A DNA stretch of 64,000 nt from Candidatus Pelagibacter sp. RS39 (GCF_002101315.1 NZ_CP020777.1:186001-250000); one strand, 5' to 3'. Positions 16,927 through 25,621 are shown, counted from the first letter of the stretch. The notes: generated by a model not told the origin, from the sequence alone. Numbers and translations are program-made.

Positions 16927-18210
16927 ATGAAAATATTAAATACTAAATTAAGAAATTTTAATAAAAAGTTAGATGATTTATTATTAAAAAGGAAAACCAA
17001 AGTTCAAACGAGCTCTGTGTCTGTTATAAAAATTATTGAAGAAGTTAAAAAAAATGGAGACAAAGCATTGTTAAAGTATGAAAAAAAATTTAATCAAAAC
17101 AGAATAATTAAACCGAGTCTGAGACAAATTAGACGATCTATAAAATCTTTAGATCCTAAAGTAAAAAATGCCATCGATCTAGCTTATTCAAGAATTTATA
17201 AGTTTCATTCACTACAAAAATTTAAAGATATTTCTTACACAGATAAATTTAAAAATAAATTAGAATATAAGTATTTACCAATTGAGTCAGTCGCAATTTA
17301 TGTACCAGGTTCATCCGCGTCTTATCCTTCAAGTGTTTTAATGAATGCTGTCCCTGCGATAGTTGCAGGAGTAAAAAGAATAATTATGATTAATCCAGGA
17401 TATAAGGGAAAACAAAATGCCGCTGTATTATATGCAGCTAAAAAATGTAAAATTAAAGAAATATATTCTATTGGTGGCCCATCAGCAATTGCAGCAGTTG
17501 CTTATGGAACAAAAAAAATTAATAGGGTGAATAAAATTGTGGGTCCTGGCAATATGTATGTAGCAGCAGCTAAAAAGGAAGTTTTTGGAGACGTTGGAGT
17601 TGAAGGAATGATAGCTGGACCATCAGAAGTAACAGTTGTTGGCGATAGATTTTCTAATCCAGACTGGATAGCAAGTGATCTTATTGGTCAAGCAGAACAC
17701 GATGAACTCGCTCAATGTATATTAATTTCAAAAAGTAGAGATTTGATAATTCAAACTAAAGCCGAAATTTCAAAACAATTAAAAAAAATTCCAAGAACGG
17801 CTATTGCAAGAAAAAGTTTATTAAATAATGGAATTTTAATTCAAGTAAGTTCAGACAATCAAATAATTGATATTGTAAATAAAATTGCTCCTGAGCACTT
17901 AGAATTGAATGTAAAAAATTACAAATCTTTAATTTCAAGAATTAAAAATGCTGGTTCTATTTGTTTAGGAAAATATGCTGTGATGGCAATGACTGACTAT
18001 AATGCTGGTTCAAACCATATATTACCAACCAATGGTTCAGCTAAATTTTCAAGCGGCATAAGTGTTAACGAATTTTACAAAAGAATTTCATATATAAATT
18101 TATCAAAAAAGGGTATTGAAAAGCTTGGACCATCAGTTATAACTCTTGCAAATTATGAAGGGTTAGCTGGACACGCTCAATCTGTGAAAAAAAGAATTAG
18201 GAGAAAATAA
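16927..18210 (+). CDS. hisD: Histidinol dehydrogenase
   Basis: A 427-residue Zn-dependent NAD enzyme that oxidises histidinol to histidine in two steps. Visible motifs are [49 protein letters not shown], the catalytic [12 protein letters not shown] segment with the zinc ligands Gln and His, the general-base APEHLEL, and [10 protein letters not shown] near the end. It sits between DUF2948 and infA, with gaps of 2 nt on both sides. Confidence 0.97.
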   Translation: MKILNTKLRNFNKKLDDLLLKRKTKVQTSSVSVIKIIEEVKKNGDKALLKYEKKFNQNRIIKPSLRQIRRSIKSLDPKVKNAIDLAYSRIYKFHSLQKFKDISYTDKFKNKLEYKYLPIESVAIYVPGSSASYPSSVLMNAVPAIVAGVKRIIMINPGYKGKQNAAVLYAAKKCKIKEIYSIGGPSAIAAVAYGTKKINRVNKIVGPGNMYVAAAKKEVFGDVGVEGMIAGPSEVTVVGDRFSNPDWIASDLIGQAEHDELAQCILISKSRDLIIQTKAEISKQLKKIPRTAIARKSLLNNGILIQVSSDNQIIDIVNKIAPEHLELNVKNYKSLISRIKNAGSICLGKYAVMAMTDYNAGSNHILPTNGSAKFSSGISVNEFYKRISYINLSKKGIEKLGPSVITLANYEGLAGHAQSVKKRIRRK

Positions 18211-18212
18211 AT

Positions 18213-18428
18213 TTGTCAAAACAAGATTTACTTGAATTCAAAGGTAAAGTAACTGACTTGTTACCTAATGCAATGTTTAGAGTTCAATTAGAGAATGGCC
18301 ATGTAGTAACAGCACATACCGCAGGCAAATTGAGAAAAAATAGAATTCGAGTATTACAAGGTGATAATGTGACTGTGGAAATGACACCTTATGACCTTAC
18401 TAAAGGCAGAATTATCTTTAGAGGATAA
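18213..18428 (+). CDS. infA: Translation initiation factor IF-1
   Basis: A 71-residue OB-fold protein that blocks the ribosomal A site during initiation. The sequence [29 protein letters not shown] is typical, ending KGRIIFRG. The start codon is TTG at 18213, fixed by the family N-terminus; an in-frame ATG occurs only far inside. It is translated 2 nt after hisD and followed by tRNA-Phe 6 nt beyond its stop. Confidence 0.96.
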   Translation: MSKQDLLEFKGKVTDLLPNAMFRVQLENGHVVTAHTAGKLRKNRIRVLQGDNVTVEMTPYDLTKGRIIFRG

Positions 18429-18434
18429 CTTTTT

Positions 18435-18509
18435 GCCTCGGTAGCTCAGGAGTAGAGCAGAGCCCTGAAAAGGCTTGTGTCGGAGGTGCGAATCCTTCCC
18501 GAGGCACCA
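18435..18509 (+). tRNA. tRNA-Phe (anticodon GAA)
   Basis: A 75-nt cloverleaf: acceptor GCCTCGG/CCGAGGC, discriminator A, encoded CCA. The D-stem is GCTC/GAGC with loop AGGAGTA, the anticodon stem GAGCC/GGCTT has loop CTGAAAA (GAA), and the T-stem GGAGG/CCTTC has loop TGCGAAT. Unusually, the D-loop lacks the GG pair (AGTA instead of GGTA) and T-loop position 55 is G rather than T. The same combination appears in tRNA-His nearby. Confidence 0.93.
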
Positions 18510-18584
18510 TCAAAACATCTTGAAATTAATATACAAAGAAATTAACTTCTATCTATAATAAATAACAAAAGGAAGAGTAAAAAG

Positions 18585-18797
18585 ATGAGTACAATTCAAG
18601 GAAAAGTAAAGTGGTTTAATGGTAAAAAAGGGTATGGATTTATTGAGAGAGACGACAAAGAAAAAGATGCCTTTGTTCATGCCAGCGCAGTAAAAGCTGC
18701 TGGAATGAGATTTCTAAATGAAGGAGATAAGTTAGAATTTACATTAGAGGACGGTCCAAAAGGCCCTTCAGCAGTAAATTTAAAAAAATTAGATTAA
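18585..18797 (+). CDS. Cold shock domain protein (CspA family)
   Basis: A 70-residue single OB-fold nucleic-acid-binding protein. RNP1 is KGYGFIER (about 15-22) and RNP2 is DAFVHAS (28-34), and VKWFNGKKG opens the domain. Family members act as RNA chaperones. A clear Shine-Dalgarno GGAAGAG lies about 8 nt before the ATG, and a TATAAT word at 18554-18559 could be its -10. A strong terminator directly follows, so it is a monocistronic unit. Confidence 0.95.
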   Translation: MSTIQGKVKWFNGKKGYGFIERDDKEKDAFVHASAVKAAGMRFLNEGDKLEFTLEDGPKGPSAVNLKKLD

Positions 18798-18811
18798 TTT
18801 AAATATTTTAT

Positions 18812-18854
18812 AAGGACGTTTTCTTAGAAATTAGGAAAACGTCCTTTTCTTTTT
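18812..18854 (+). terminator. Rho-independent terminator of the cold shock gene
   Basis: A perfect 12-bp stem, AAGGACGTTTTC (18812-18823) with GAAAACGTCCTT (18835-18846), an 11-nt loop, and a T-rich tail TTCTTTTT (18847-18854). It begins 14 nt after the cold shock stop codon. It is the clearest intrinsic terminator in the window. Confidence 0.9.
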
Positions 18855-18893
18855 AGGGTTGAATAATTTTAATTTTTGTCTAAAACGCTGCTC

Positions 18894-18995
18894 ATGAATA
18901 TTAGTGAAATAAATTACAGATTAAATTCAGGTACTTTTAGACTTGCTCTAAGAGGAACTAATAGAGGTGTGCACTCTCATTTCCATGCTGGCTAA
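18894..18995 (+). CDS. Candidate 33-codon leader peptide with His codon cluster
   Basis: ATG at 18894, TAA at 18993-18995. The peptide ends GVHSHFHAG: three His codons within five positions. It lies between the cold shock terminator and tRNA-His/hisS/hisZ/hisG. An 8-bp perfect inverted repeat, GTCTAAAA (18878-18885) and TTTTAGAC (18935-18942), flanks its start. A 6-bp tetraloop hairpin (18987-19002) holds its stop codon in the loop. No good Shine-Dalgarno and no canonical downstream terminator are visible, and a TATAAT word at 19019-19024 might start transcription after it. It could be a regulatory leader, a small protein, or non-coding. Confidence 0.4.
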   Translation: MNISEINYRLNSGTFRLALRGTNRGVHSHFHAG

Positions 18996-19064
18996 AGCTA
19001 GCGAATAATCATTTATATTATAATTTTAAATAACAACAAAATAAGATAAAACAAAAAAGGATAT

Positions 19065-19138
19065 GCCTTGATGGTGAAATAGTATCACGTCGGTTTGTGG
19101 ATCCGAAGTCGTAGGAGCGTAACCTACTCAAGGTACCA
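19065..19138 (+). tRNA. tRNA-His (anticodon GUG), lacking G-1
   Basis: A 74-nt cloverleaf: acceptor GCCTTGA/TCAAGGT (first pair G-U), discriminator A, encoded CCA. The D-stem is GTGA/TCAC with loop AATAGTA, and the anticodon stem TCGGT/TCCGA has one T-T mismatch and loop TTGTGGA. The T-stem GTAGG/CCTAC has the atypical loop AGCGTAA. The base before the acceptor is T and position 73 is A, so the usual G-1:C73 identity pair is not encoded; this loss is known in a group of alphaproteobacteria. hisS begins 4 nt downstream, so the tRNA and its synthetase probably share a transcript. Confidence 0.9.
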
Positions 19139-19142
19139 AAAA

Positions 19143-20540
19143 ATGAATAAAGAAAATAAATTAATTCCTGGATTACCCTCAGGTTTTGAAGATAGATGGA
19201 ATAAAAAATTACTTCTCAAAAAAAGACTATTAAGGGTCATTGAGAAAAATTTTATTAAATATGGATTTGATCCATTAGAAACACCATCATTCGAAATAAG
19301 TTCAAATATAGGCTCCTTTCTTGCAGAGGATGAGAATAATCCTATGTCTGATGTGTTTACATTCGATGACGGTGAAAAGAATATTACTTTAAGATATGAT
19401 TTATCAAGTCCACTTGCTAGATTTGTTGCACAGAATAATCAAGAGCTTCCCTCAATATATAAAAGATATGCAATTCAAAATGTATTCAGAAATGAAAAAT
19501 CTGGAAATGCCAGGTATAGGGAATTTACTCAAGCAGATTGTGATATAGTTGGAAACGTTAATCCAGCACAAGCCAATGCCGAGTTATGTAATTTGATCTC
19601 AAATACTTTGGTAGATTGTGGTTTAAAAAAAGATCAATTTACCATCAATGTTAGTAATAGAAAAATTGTTCAAGGTTTGATTGAGGATTTGAAAATTGAA
19701 AATGAAAAACAAATTAAAGTAATGAGAGCCATAGATAAACTTGATAAACCTGGGTTTGGTTTAAAGGGTGTTGAAGAATTACTAAAAAAAGAGAGAAAAG
19801 ATAAAAGTGGAGCTATAACAAAAGGAGCAAACTTAAGTGATGAGCAAGCTTCAAAAATCTTAAATTTTTTAAAAATTAAAGATTTAGAGGAACTTAAAGA
19901 AAATTTTAAAAATCCTATTACCCAAGAGGGTATTAAAGAATTAGAAGAATTATTTAAAGTTTTAAACTTTGGAAATTGCTCTGATCAAGTAAAAACTAAT
20001 TTTACAATAGTTAGAGGTCTAGATTATTACGATGGGTTTTGTGTTGAAACAAATCTAAATTTTAAAGCAAAAAATATTAAGGGTAAGGAAGTGGATATTG
20101 GAAGTATTTGCTCAGGTGGACAGTATAATAAATTAATTTCAAGATTTAAGGGTGTAGATATTCCAGGGACAGGTGTGAGTATTGGTGTTGATAGATTGTT
20201 ATTTGCAATGATGCAATTAAATCAAATAGAAGTTGATACACAAAATCCAGTTATTGTTTGTGTAATGGATGAAAAATATTTAAAAAATTATTACGAAATT
20301 TTGGATAATTTAAGAAAAAATAATATCAATTCTGAAATATTTTTGGATAGTAAAAAAAATCTAGGTAAGCAACTTACTTATGCTAACAAAAGAGAATGTC
20401 CAGTCGCAGTTATCTGTGGTGAAAATGAGTTTAAGAATAATAAAATAACATTAAAATATCTACTGGGGACTAAAGGGGAAAATAACCAAATCACATTTCC
20501 AAAAGAGAATTTAATAAATGAAATTAAAAAATTTATCTGA
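19143..20540 (+). CDS. hisS: Histidyl-tRNA synthetase
   Basis: A 465-residue class II synthetase. The ATG at 19143 (MNKENKLIPGLPSGFEDRW) was chosen because an upstream in-frame start at 19095 lies within tRNA-His. Motif 2 is FRNEKSGNARYREFTQADCD, similar to the alphaproteobacterial type that charges tRNA-His without G-1. The histidine loop and motif 3 region GTGVSIGVDRL are present, followed by the C-terminal anticodon-binding domain. It is slightly longer than E. coli HisRS, as usual for this type. Its end overlaps hisZ by 23 nt. Confidence 0.96.
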   Translation: MNKENKLIPGLPSGFEDRWNKKLLLKKRLLRVIEKNFIKYGFDPLETPSFEISSNIGSFLAEDENNPMSDVFTFDDGEKNITLRYDLSSPLARFVAQNNQELPSIYKRYAIQNVFRNEKSGNARYREFTQADCDIVGNVNPAQANAELCNLISNTLVDCGLKKDQFTINVSNRKIVQGLIEDLKIENEKQIKVMRAIDKLDKPGFGLKGVEELLKKERKDKSGAITKGANLSDEQASKILNFLKIKDLEELKENFKNPITQEGIKELEELFKVLNFGNCSDQVKTNFTIVRGLDYYDGFCVETNLNFKAKNIKGKEVDIGSICSGGQYNKLISRFKGVDIPGTGVSIGVDRLLFAMMQLNQIEVDTQNPVIVCVMDEKYLKNYYEILDNLRKNNINSEIFLDSKKNLGKQLTYANKRECPVAVICGENEFKNNKITLKYLLGTKGENNQITFPKENLINEIKKFI

Positions 20541-21576
20541 AAAAATCCTTAGATCAGTTCAGTCTAAAGGATTTAAATATATTGAATTACCTTCAGTTAT
20601 CGAGACTAGTCATATAGTTCAAAGGTCTGGGGAGAGTTTTAGAAAATTTATTTTTTCATTTACAGATCAGACAGGTAATGAATTATGTTTAAGACCTGAT
20701 CTTACCATTGCGTCTTGTCTTAGATATTTAGAAAACAATCTAAAAGGTAAAGAAAAAATATTTTATAGTGGACAGGCTTATAGAAAATCTCAAAATAAAA
20801 AAAACTCTATAATTCGAAATCAAGTTGGTTTTGAGATTATAGGATCAAAAGATGAAAAAAATGACGATAAAGAAATAATAAATACATCACTTAAATCGCT
20901 TAAAAATTTGAAATTTTCTACAGGTACGCTCACTATTGGCAATGTGGAGATTTTTAATCTTCTAATGTCTAAATTAGATATACCAAAAAGATGGAAATTA
21001 AGACTTACGAGACATTTTTGGCGAGAGGAATATTTCAGTGATTTATTAAAAAGATTAGAGACAAATTCTGATGTAGACCCAACTATTGTTGAGGTTGATA
21101 GAAGAAGATATTTAAAAATGTTAAAGGATGATCAATCATCAGTTGTTGCAAGCAGAACATTAAAAGAAATTCTAGAGAGATTTGATAAAAAAATTAAGGA
21201 TCCAAGGAGAGCAAGTAAAGGAAGCAATACATCAAAAATCATTAAAGAGTTTTTGAAAATTAAATGCCCAATAAATAAAGCTGCAAAGGAGTTAAATAAA
21301 TTTTTTAAAAAATATAAAATAAACCTTTTTGTCGATCAGAAATATTTTCCTATATCAAAAAATAAAATATCTAAATTGAATGTAGTTTTCTCAACCGCCT
21401 TTGGTAGACAATTAGAATATTATACTGGTATAGTTTTTAAAATAGACATCAAATCAAAGTCGAAAATTATTAATTGTTGTAATGGTGGTCGTTATGACAG
21501 ATTAATTTCTGATCTTGGTTCAAAAAAACATGTGCCAGCAGTTGGAGCAGCTCTTAACTTAAACTCTCAATTATGA
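20518..21576 (+). CDS. hisZ: ATP phosphoribosyltransferase regulatory subunit HisZ
   Basis: A 352-residue HisRS-like protein without aminoacylation function: it keeps class II-like segments (LRPDLTIASCLRYL, YRKSQ, FGRQLEYYTGIVF, CNGGRYDRLI) but lacks the anticodon domain. It activates and confers feedback control on the short HisG, encoded right after (4 nt overlap). It overlaps hisS by 23 nt, so a synthetase, its paralogue and the first histidine enzyme are translated in series. Confidence 0.92.
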   Translation: MKLKNLSEKILRSVQSKGFKYIELPSVIETSHIVQRSGESFRKFIFSFTDQTGNELCLRPDLTIASCLRYLENNLKGKEKIFYSGQAYRKSQNKKNSIIRNQVGFEIIGSKDEKNDDKEIINTSLKSLKNLKFSTGTLTIGNVEIFNLLMSKLDIPKRWKLRLTRHFWREEYFSDLLKRLETNSDVDPTIVEVDRRRYLKMLKDDQSSVVASRTLKEILERFDKKIKDPRRASKGSNTSKIIKEFLKIKCPINKAAKELNKFFKKYKINLFVDQKYFPISKNKISKLNVVFSTAFGRQLEYYTGIVFKIDIKSKSKIINCCNGGRYDRLISDLGSKKHVPAVGAALNLNSQL

Positions 21577-22259
21577 AAAATTTAATAAATATAGGAATAC
21601 CTAGTAAGGGGCGGTTGAGAAAAGATGTTTTAAAAACTTTTTCTAAAAAGAAATTAAAGCTTATTTCTGAGCGAGGGGAAAGAGATTTGATAGGTTCAAT
21701 AAAAAATAAATCAAACATAAAAATTTTATATTTGCACGCTAGAGAAATTATTGAAAGATTAGGAGATGGCTCTTTAGATATTGGCTTCTCTGGCTTTGAT
21801 TTATTAAAAGAAAGTGAGATAAATACTCAAAACAAAATAAATGTTATTAAAAAACTTGATTTTGGAAATGCTAATTTAGTTGTAGCTATACCGGATCCTT
21901 GGATTGATGTTCAAACAATAGCTGACCTTGAGGAAATCGCATTTGAATTTAGAGATAAAAAGAAAAAAAGATTAAGAGTTGCAACCAAGTATCCAAATTT
22001 GACTAGGGATTTTTTATTTTCTAAAGGTGTTACCCAATTTAAATTGGTTGATAGTTTAGGAGCAACCGAAGCATACCCTTTCACTGGTTCAGCTGAATTA
22101 ATTACAGACATAACATCTACAGGTGAGACTCTTAGAGCAAATAACCTACGTATATTGAAAGATGGAGAAATCTTAAAATCTCAAGCTTGTATTTTTACTT
22201 CAAAAAAAAATAGTAAAAAAAAAGGTTTAAAAAACTTTGTTAAATTACTTTCTAAGTAA
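21573..22259 (+). CDS. hisG: ATP phosphoribosyltransferase, short form
   Basis: A 228-residue catalytic subunit that condenses ATP with PRPP in the first histidine step. It starts NIGIPSKGRLRKD and shows the lobes with DIGFSGFDLL, RVATKYPNLTRDF and the PRPP-binding region near ELITDITSTGETLRANNL. The length is that of the short HisG_S form, which lacks the C-terminal regulatory domain and needs HisZ; hisZ is immediately upstream. Gene-end spacing to rmuC is 63 bp. Confidence 0.96.
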   Translation: MKNLINIGIPSKGRLRKDVLKTFSKKKLKLISERGERDLIGSIKNKSNIKILYLHAREIIERLGDGSLDIGFSGFDLLKESEINTQNKINVIKKLDFGNANLVVAIPDPWIDVQTIADLEEIAFEFRDKKKKRLRVATKYPNLTRDFLFSKGVTQFKLVDSLGATEAYPFTGSAELITDITSTGETLRANNLRILKDGEILKSQACIFTSKKNSKKKGLKNFVKLLSK

Positions 22260-22322
22260 TTTATTTATAATCAATTTTGAATTATATTTGATATTTAAAT
22301 AATCACGTATATCTTAGAACAC

Positions 22323-23420
22323 ATGGATACGATTCTACTAATTATTTTAATTATACTGCTTGTTGCAACTTTAGGTATTTTATACTTAAATTTAAAATCA
22401 AAGCCTAAAAATGAAAACGATAATAAAGAAGCTGAAGAATTAGCAAATTTAAATGCTGAAATAGTGAGGTTAAAAGACAGCCTTAATTCTACAATCAATA
22501 CATCCCTAAGTTCGATGTCTAATTCATTTAACTCTTTATCAACTGGGGTTACAAAAGATATGACTGAGGCCTTAACCAAAGTAGATGAGAAGGTTGGAAA
22601 CTTTAATGAACAAGTAAAATTATTAAATCAAAGCCAAGAGGGGATTACTAAAATTTTAGCAGGGGTTAAAAAGTATGGAACTCTAGCTGAATATTCTTTG
22701 GATGCTTTAATTAAAGATTTATTACCTGCGTCTCAATATATGACCAATGTCAAAATGAAAGAAGATACAAGTGAAAACGTAGAATTTGCAATCAAGCTTC
22801 AAGGAGATGTTTTGGTTCCAGTAGACTCTCATTTTCCAATAGAAAAATTTAAGACAATTACAGATGCGCACGAGGCAGATGATAAGAAGGCAGTTGCTGA
22901 TGCTAGAACAAAATTAGCAAGCGCATTTAAGGCTAAAGCAAAAAGTGTTATGGAAAAATATATTGTTCCACCAAAAACTTCAAATTTTGCAATAGTGTAC
23001 GCTCCTACAGAAAGTCTTTATAAAGAATTAACTGAGTATCAAGACCCAAGCACTAAAGAGCTATTAACTCAAGAGTTAATGAAAAAATATAAAATAGTAA
23101 TTTGTGGCCCGAATACTCTTTCAGCTTATTTACAGTCTTTACACATGGGCTTCCAGTCTCTTAAAATTTCAAAACACGCAACAGAGATTTATGATCATTT
23201 AAAAACTATAAGTACGAGATTTTCTAGTCATTTTGATAATATTTATAAATTAAGAAAAAAACTTGAAGAGGCTATGACAGTTGTTGATAGTTTTGGAAAA
23301 GATGCAAGGTCAATTACTAGAACTTTAGAAAATATAAAAGATCCCGAGCAAGTTGAAAAAGCTGTTCTAACAGAGAACGTTGAGAGTTTCGTTGAAAGAA
23401 ATAAACAAATCAAAAAATAA
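22323..23420 (+). CDS. rmuC: DNA recombination protein RmuC homologue
   Basis: A 365-residue protein with an N-terminal membrane anchor (residues 3-24, ILLIILIILLVATLGILYL), a predicted coiled-coil (about 35-110), and the RmuC nuclease-like domain. The domain has KYGTLAEYSLDALIKDLLP, ALKLQGDVLVPVDSHFPIEKF-like residues and FAIVYAPTESLY. Family members limit inversions at short repeats, and the fold is related to restriction-type nucleases. It is followed within 37 bp by an MGME1-like nuclease and then exonuclease I in the same direction. Confidence 0.93.
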   Translation: MDTILLIILIILLVATLGILYLNLKSKPKNENDNKEAEELANLNAEIVRLKDSLNSTINTSLSSMSNSFNSLSTGVTKDMTEALTKVDEKVGNFNEQVKLLNQSQEGITKILAGVKKYGTLAEYSLDALIKDLLPASQYMTNVKMKEDTSENVEFAIKLQGDVLVPVDSHFPIEKFKTITDAHEADDKKAVADARTKLASAFKAKAKSVMEKYIVPPKTSNFAIVYAPTESLYKELTEYQDPSTKELLTQELMKKYKIVICGPNTLSAYLQSLHMGFQSLKISKHATEIYDHLKTISTRFSSHFDNIYKLRKKLEEAMTVVDSFGKDARSITRTLENIKDPEQVEKAVLTENVESFVERNKQIKK

Positions 23421-23457
23421 TTTCTTTTTTCAGAAAATACCGACTATAAGAAATCAC

Positions 23458-24144
23458 ATGCGTTGGAACAAAAAATACGACTATCCTAAAAGTTCAAGAG
23501 CAACAGAAGATGGAATAAGAAGATACGTATTAGGAGAAGCAAAGTTACCGAGTGTAACTTCAATACTTGATGCAACTAAATCCGAGGAAGATAAAGCAGC
23601 TTTAGCAAACTGGAGAGAGAGAACCGGTCACAAAGAAGCTGAAGCTATAACAAAGGCAGCAAGTAGCAGAGGCTCTCAAATGCACAGCTATTTAGAGTCT
23701 TTTCTTTTAGGTAGAGAAAATTTGAGTTTCTTTGAAGACAATGAACAATATAAAAAAATGGCAAAAGAAATTATTGATAAGGGCTTAACAAATAGATTAG
23801 AGGAAATATATGGGGTGGAGTGCACTATGCATTATCCTGAGAGATATGCAGGCACAGCAGACTGTGTGGGCGTTTATGAAGGAAAAGAAACAATAATTGA
23901 TTTCAAGCAGTCCAACAAACCAAAAAAAGCTGAGTATATAGATTCTTGGTTTTTACAAACTGCGGCTTACTCTTTAGCGCATAATGTTGTTTACAATTCA
24001 AACATTAATGCATGTGTTATTCTAGTTTGCACAGTTGATAATTTGTTTCAAGAGTTTAAGATTCAAGGGCCCGAACTAATAACGTATCAAAATTTGTTTC
24101 TAGGTAGATTAAAAAAGTTTAATGAAATGAATAATTTAGTTTAA
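23458..24144 (+). CDS. PD-(D/E)XK exonuclease resembling mitochondrial MGME1
   Basis: A 228-residue RecB-type nuclease. The ATG at 23458 was preferred over an in-frame start at 23380, which lies inside rmuC. Catalytic residues are Asp135 (GTADCVGVY), Asp148 and Lys150 (IIDFK), with a likely Glu121 and Gln167 in FLQTAAY. An N-terminal LPSVTSIL and a GSQMHSYLES helix precede them. The D-x12-D-x-K spacing matches what I recall for human MGME1 (Asp238, Asp251, Lys253), a single-strand exonuclease acting on mitochondrial DNA ends. sbcB follows 6 nt later. The in-cell substrate is inferred to be single-stranded DNA ends. Confidence 0.82.
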   Translation: MRWNKKYDYPKSSRATEDGIRRYVLGEAKLPSVTSILDATKSEEDKAALANWRERTGHKEAEAITKAASSRGSQMHSYLESFLLGRENLSFFEDNEQYKKMAKEIIDKGLTNRLEEIYGVECTMHYPERYAGTADCVGVYEGKETIIDFKQSNKPKKAEYIDSWFLQTAAYSLAHNVVYNSNINACVILVCTVDNLFQEFKIQGPELITYQNLFLGRLKKFNEMNNLV

Positions 24145-24150
24145 TTTAAA

Positions 24151-25587
24151 ATGGATAAAATTGTAATTTACGATACCGAAACTACGAATTCAACAATATG
24201 GGGATCCATTATTGAAGTTGGGGCTGTTGTAGTTGATAAAAATTTAAAAGAAATTGGGAAGTTAAATATAAGGGGGCGAATGCCAGAAGGTGAGGTGCCA
24301 AGTGCAAAGGCTTTACTTGTAAATTCAACCAGTATTGATTTATTAACTAAAGGTAACTATTCACATTATGATTTCTTAGGTGCTGTTGAAAATTTTTTCT
24401 CTAAATGTGCCCCAGCAATGTTTATGGGGTGGTCAAATTTAAATTTTGATCGAAGGATGTTTCATTTCAATTTTTTTAAGGGTAATCGTTATCCTTACGC
24501 TACTCACTCATCACCTAACAGTGAACATGATGGTTTACATATAGCTAGGGCAGCACAAACATTAAATTCTGAAACTTTAAAAACAGAATTAACTGAAGCA
24601 GGAAACCCAAGTCTAGCATTAGAATCTTTATCAAGAATGCAAGGTTTCGACACCTCAGCAAGTCACACTGCCTATGTAGATGCTCAAAATTCATTAAAGG
24701 TCCTTCGAATTATTAAAGATAAACATAAAGAAAATTGGGAAACATTTTTAAAAACATCAACTAAAACAAGCGTAGAAACGTTTTTAAAAAATGAAGGCAT
24801 ATATTCTATTTTTGAAAATGTGAAAGGTAGAAATATGATGTATCTTACTAGCACACTACATCCTAATCACTGTTTTCATCCATCTTATGCATCGTGGGGA
24901 TATGTTTGGGATTTAAGAAGAGATCCAGAACCACTATTAAAATTACCGGTTAATCAATTGAGAGATATTTTAAAAAAATATAGTCCTAAGGCTTTAAGAG
25001 TTTTAAAAACAAATAAAGCTCCAGTAATTTTAGACAAAGAGTTTGCCTTAAAACAAAAACCTTATTTAGATTTAGATTTAGAAACAATTAAAAAACGTGC
25101 ACAAATGGTGAGAAATAGTGAAAATTTTTGTAAAAATATACAAATTATAAATAGAGAGGCTGCAGAGGAAAAAGAGCAAACTAAAACACAAGAAGATCTA
25201 TTACCTGAAGAAACTTTGTATGAAAAATTTATTCCTAATAAAGATACTGCTCTTTTTAAAACCTGGCACAGCTCATCTTGGGAAGATAAGTTGAGATTGC
25301 TAGATAAATTTCAAGATAAAAGATGTAGTTGGTTTGGTCAAAAAATTATTTATCAAGAGGCACCGCAAATTTTACCACCTGATTTATATAAAAATATTAA
25401 AAGTGAAATTGCTAGACGTATACTAAGCAAAAATAAGGAGAAGTGGCAAACGGTAAATATGGCATATAATGAGATTGACTATTTGAGAGATCAAGCAGAT
25501 AAAAGAGATGATAAAATTGAATTAAATAAATTAGATGAAATTAACGATTTTATTATGTCTATTGAAAAGAAATATGAAATTGCCTAG
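24151..25587 (+). CDS. sbcB: Exodeoxyribonuclease I
   Basis: A 478-residue 3'-5' single-strand exonuclease. Motif I DTETT gives Asp8 and Glu10, NLNFDRRMF is the ExoII region, and SHTAYVDAQNS is the DEDDh-type ExoIII region with its His and Asp. The C-terminal half follows E. coli ExoI order: an HPNHCFHP segment, DLRRDPEPLLKL, and a linker with NKAPVIL. The length equals E. coli SbcB (475). It ends a three-gene DNA-processing run with rmuC and the MGME1-like gene. Confidence 0.92.
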   Translation: MDKIVIYDTETTNSTIWGSIIEVGAVVVDKNLKEIGKLNIRGRMPEGEVPSAKALLVNSTSIDLLTKGNYSHYDFLGAVENFFSKCAPAMFMGWSNLNFDRRMFHFNFFKGNRYPYATHSSPNSEHDGLHIARAAQTLNSETLKTELTEAGNPSLALESLSRMQGFDTSASHTAYVDAQNSLKVLRIIKDKHKENWETFLKTSTKTSVETFLKNEGIYSIFENVKGRNMMYLTSTLHPNHCFHPSYASWGYVWDLRRDPEPLLKLPVNQLRDILKKYSPKALRVLKTNKAPVILDKEFALKQKPYLDLDLETIKKRAQMVRNSENFCKNIQIINREAAEEKEQTKTQEDLLPEETLYEKFIPNKDTALFKTWHSSSWEDKLRLLDKFQDKRCSWFGQKIIYQEAPQILPPDLYKNIKSEIARRILSKNKEKWQTVNMAYNEIDYLRDQADKRDDKIELNKLDEINDFIMSIEKKYEIA

Positions 25588-25621
25588 TTGACTTTAAGAT
25601 ACAAGTTTATAGAAAGGATTT

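Noticed and set aside
18554-18559. Full promoter for the cold shock gene
   Set aside because: The -10 TATAAT is perfect, but the nearest TTGAAA is 28 bp away, too far for a standard spacer; noted only in the gene entry.
19095-19142. Longer hisS start
   Set aside because: The extension is within tRNA-His.
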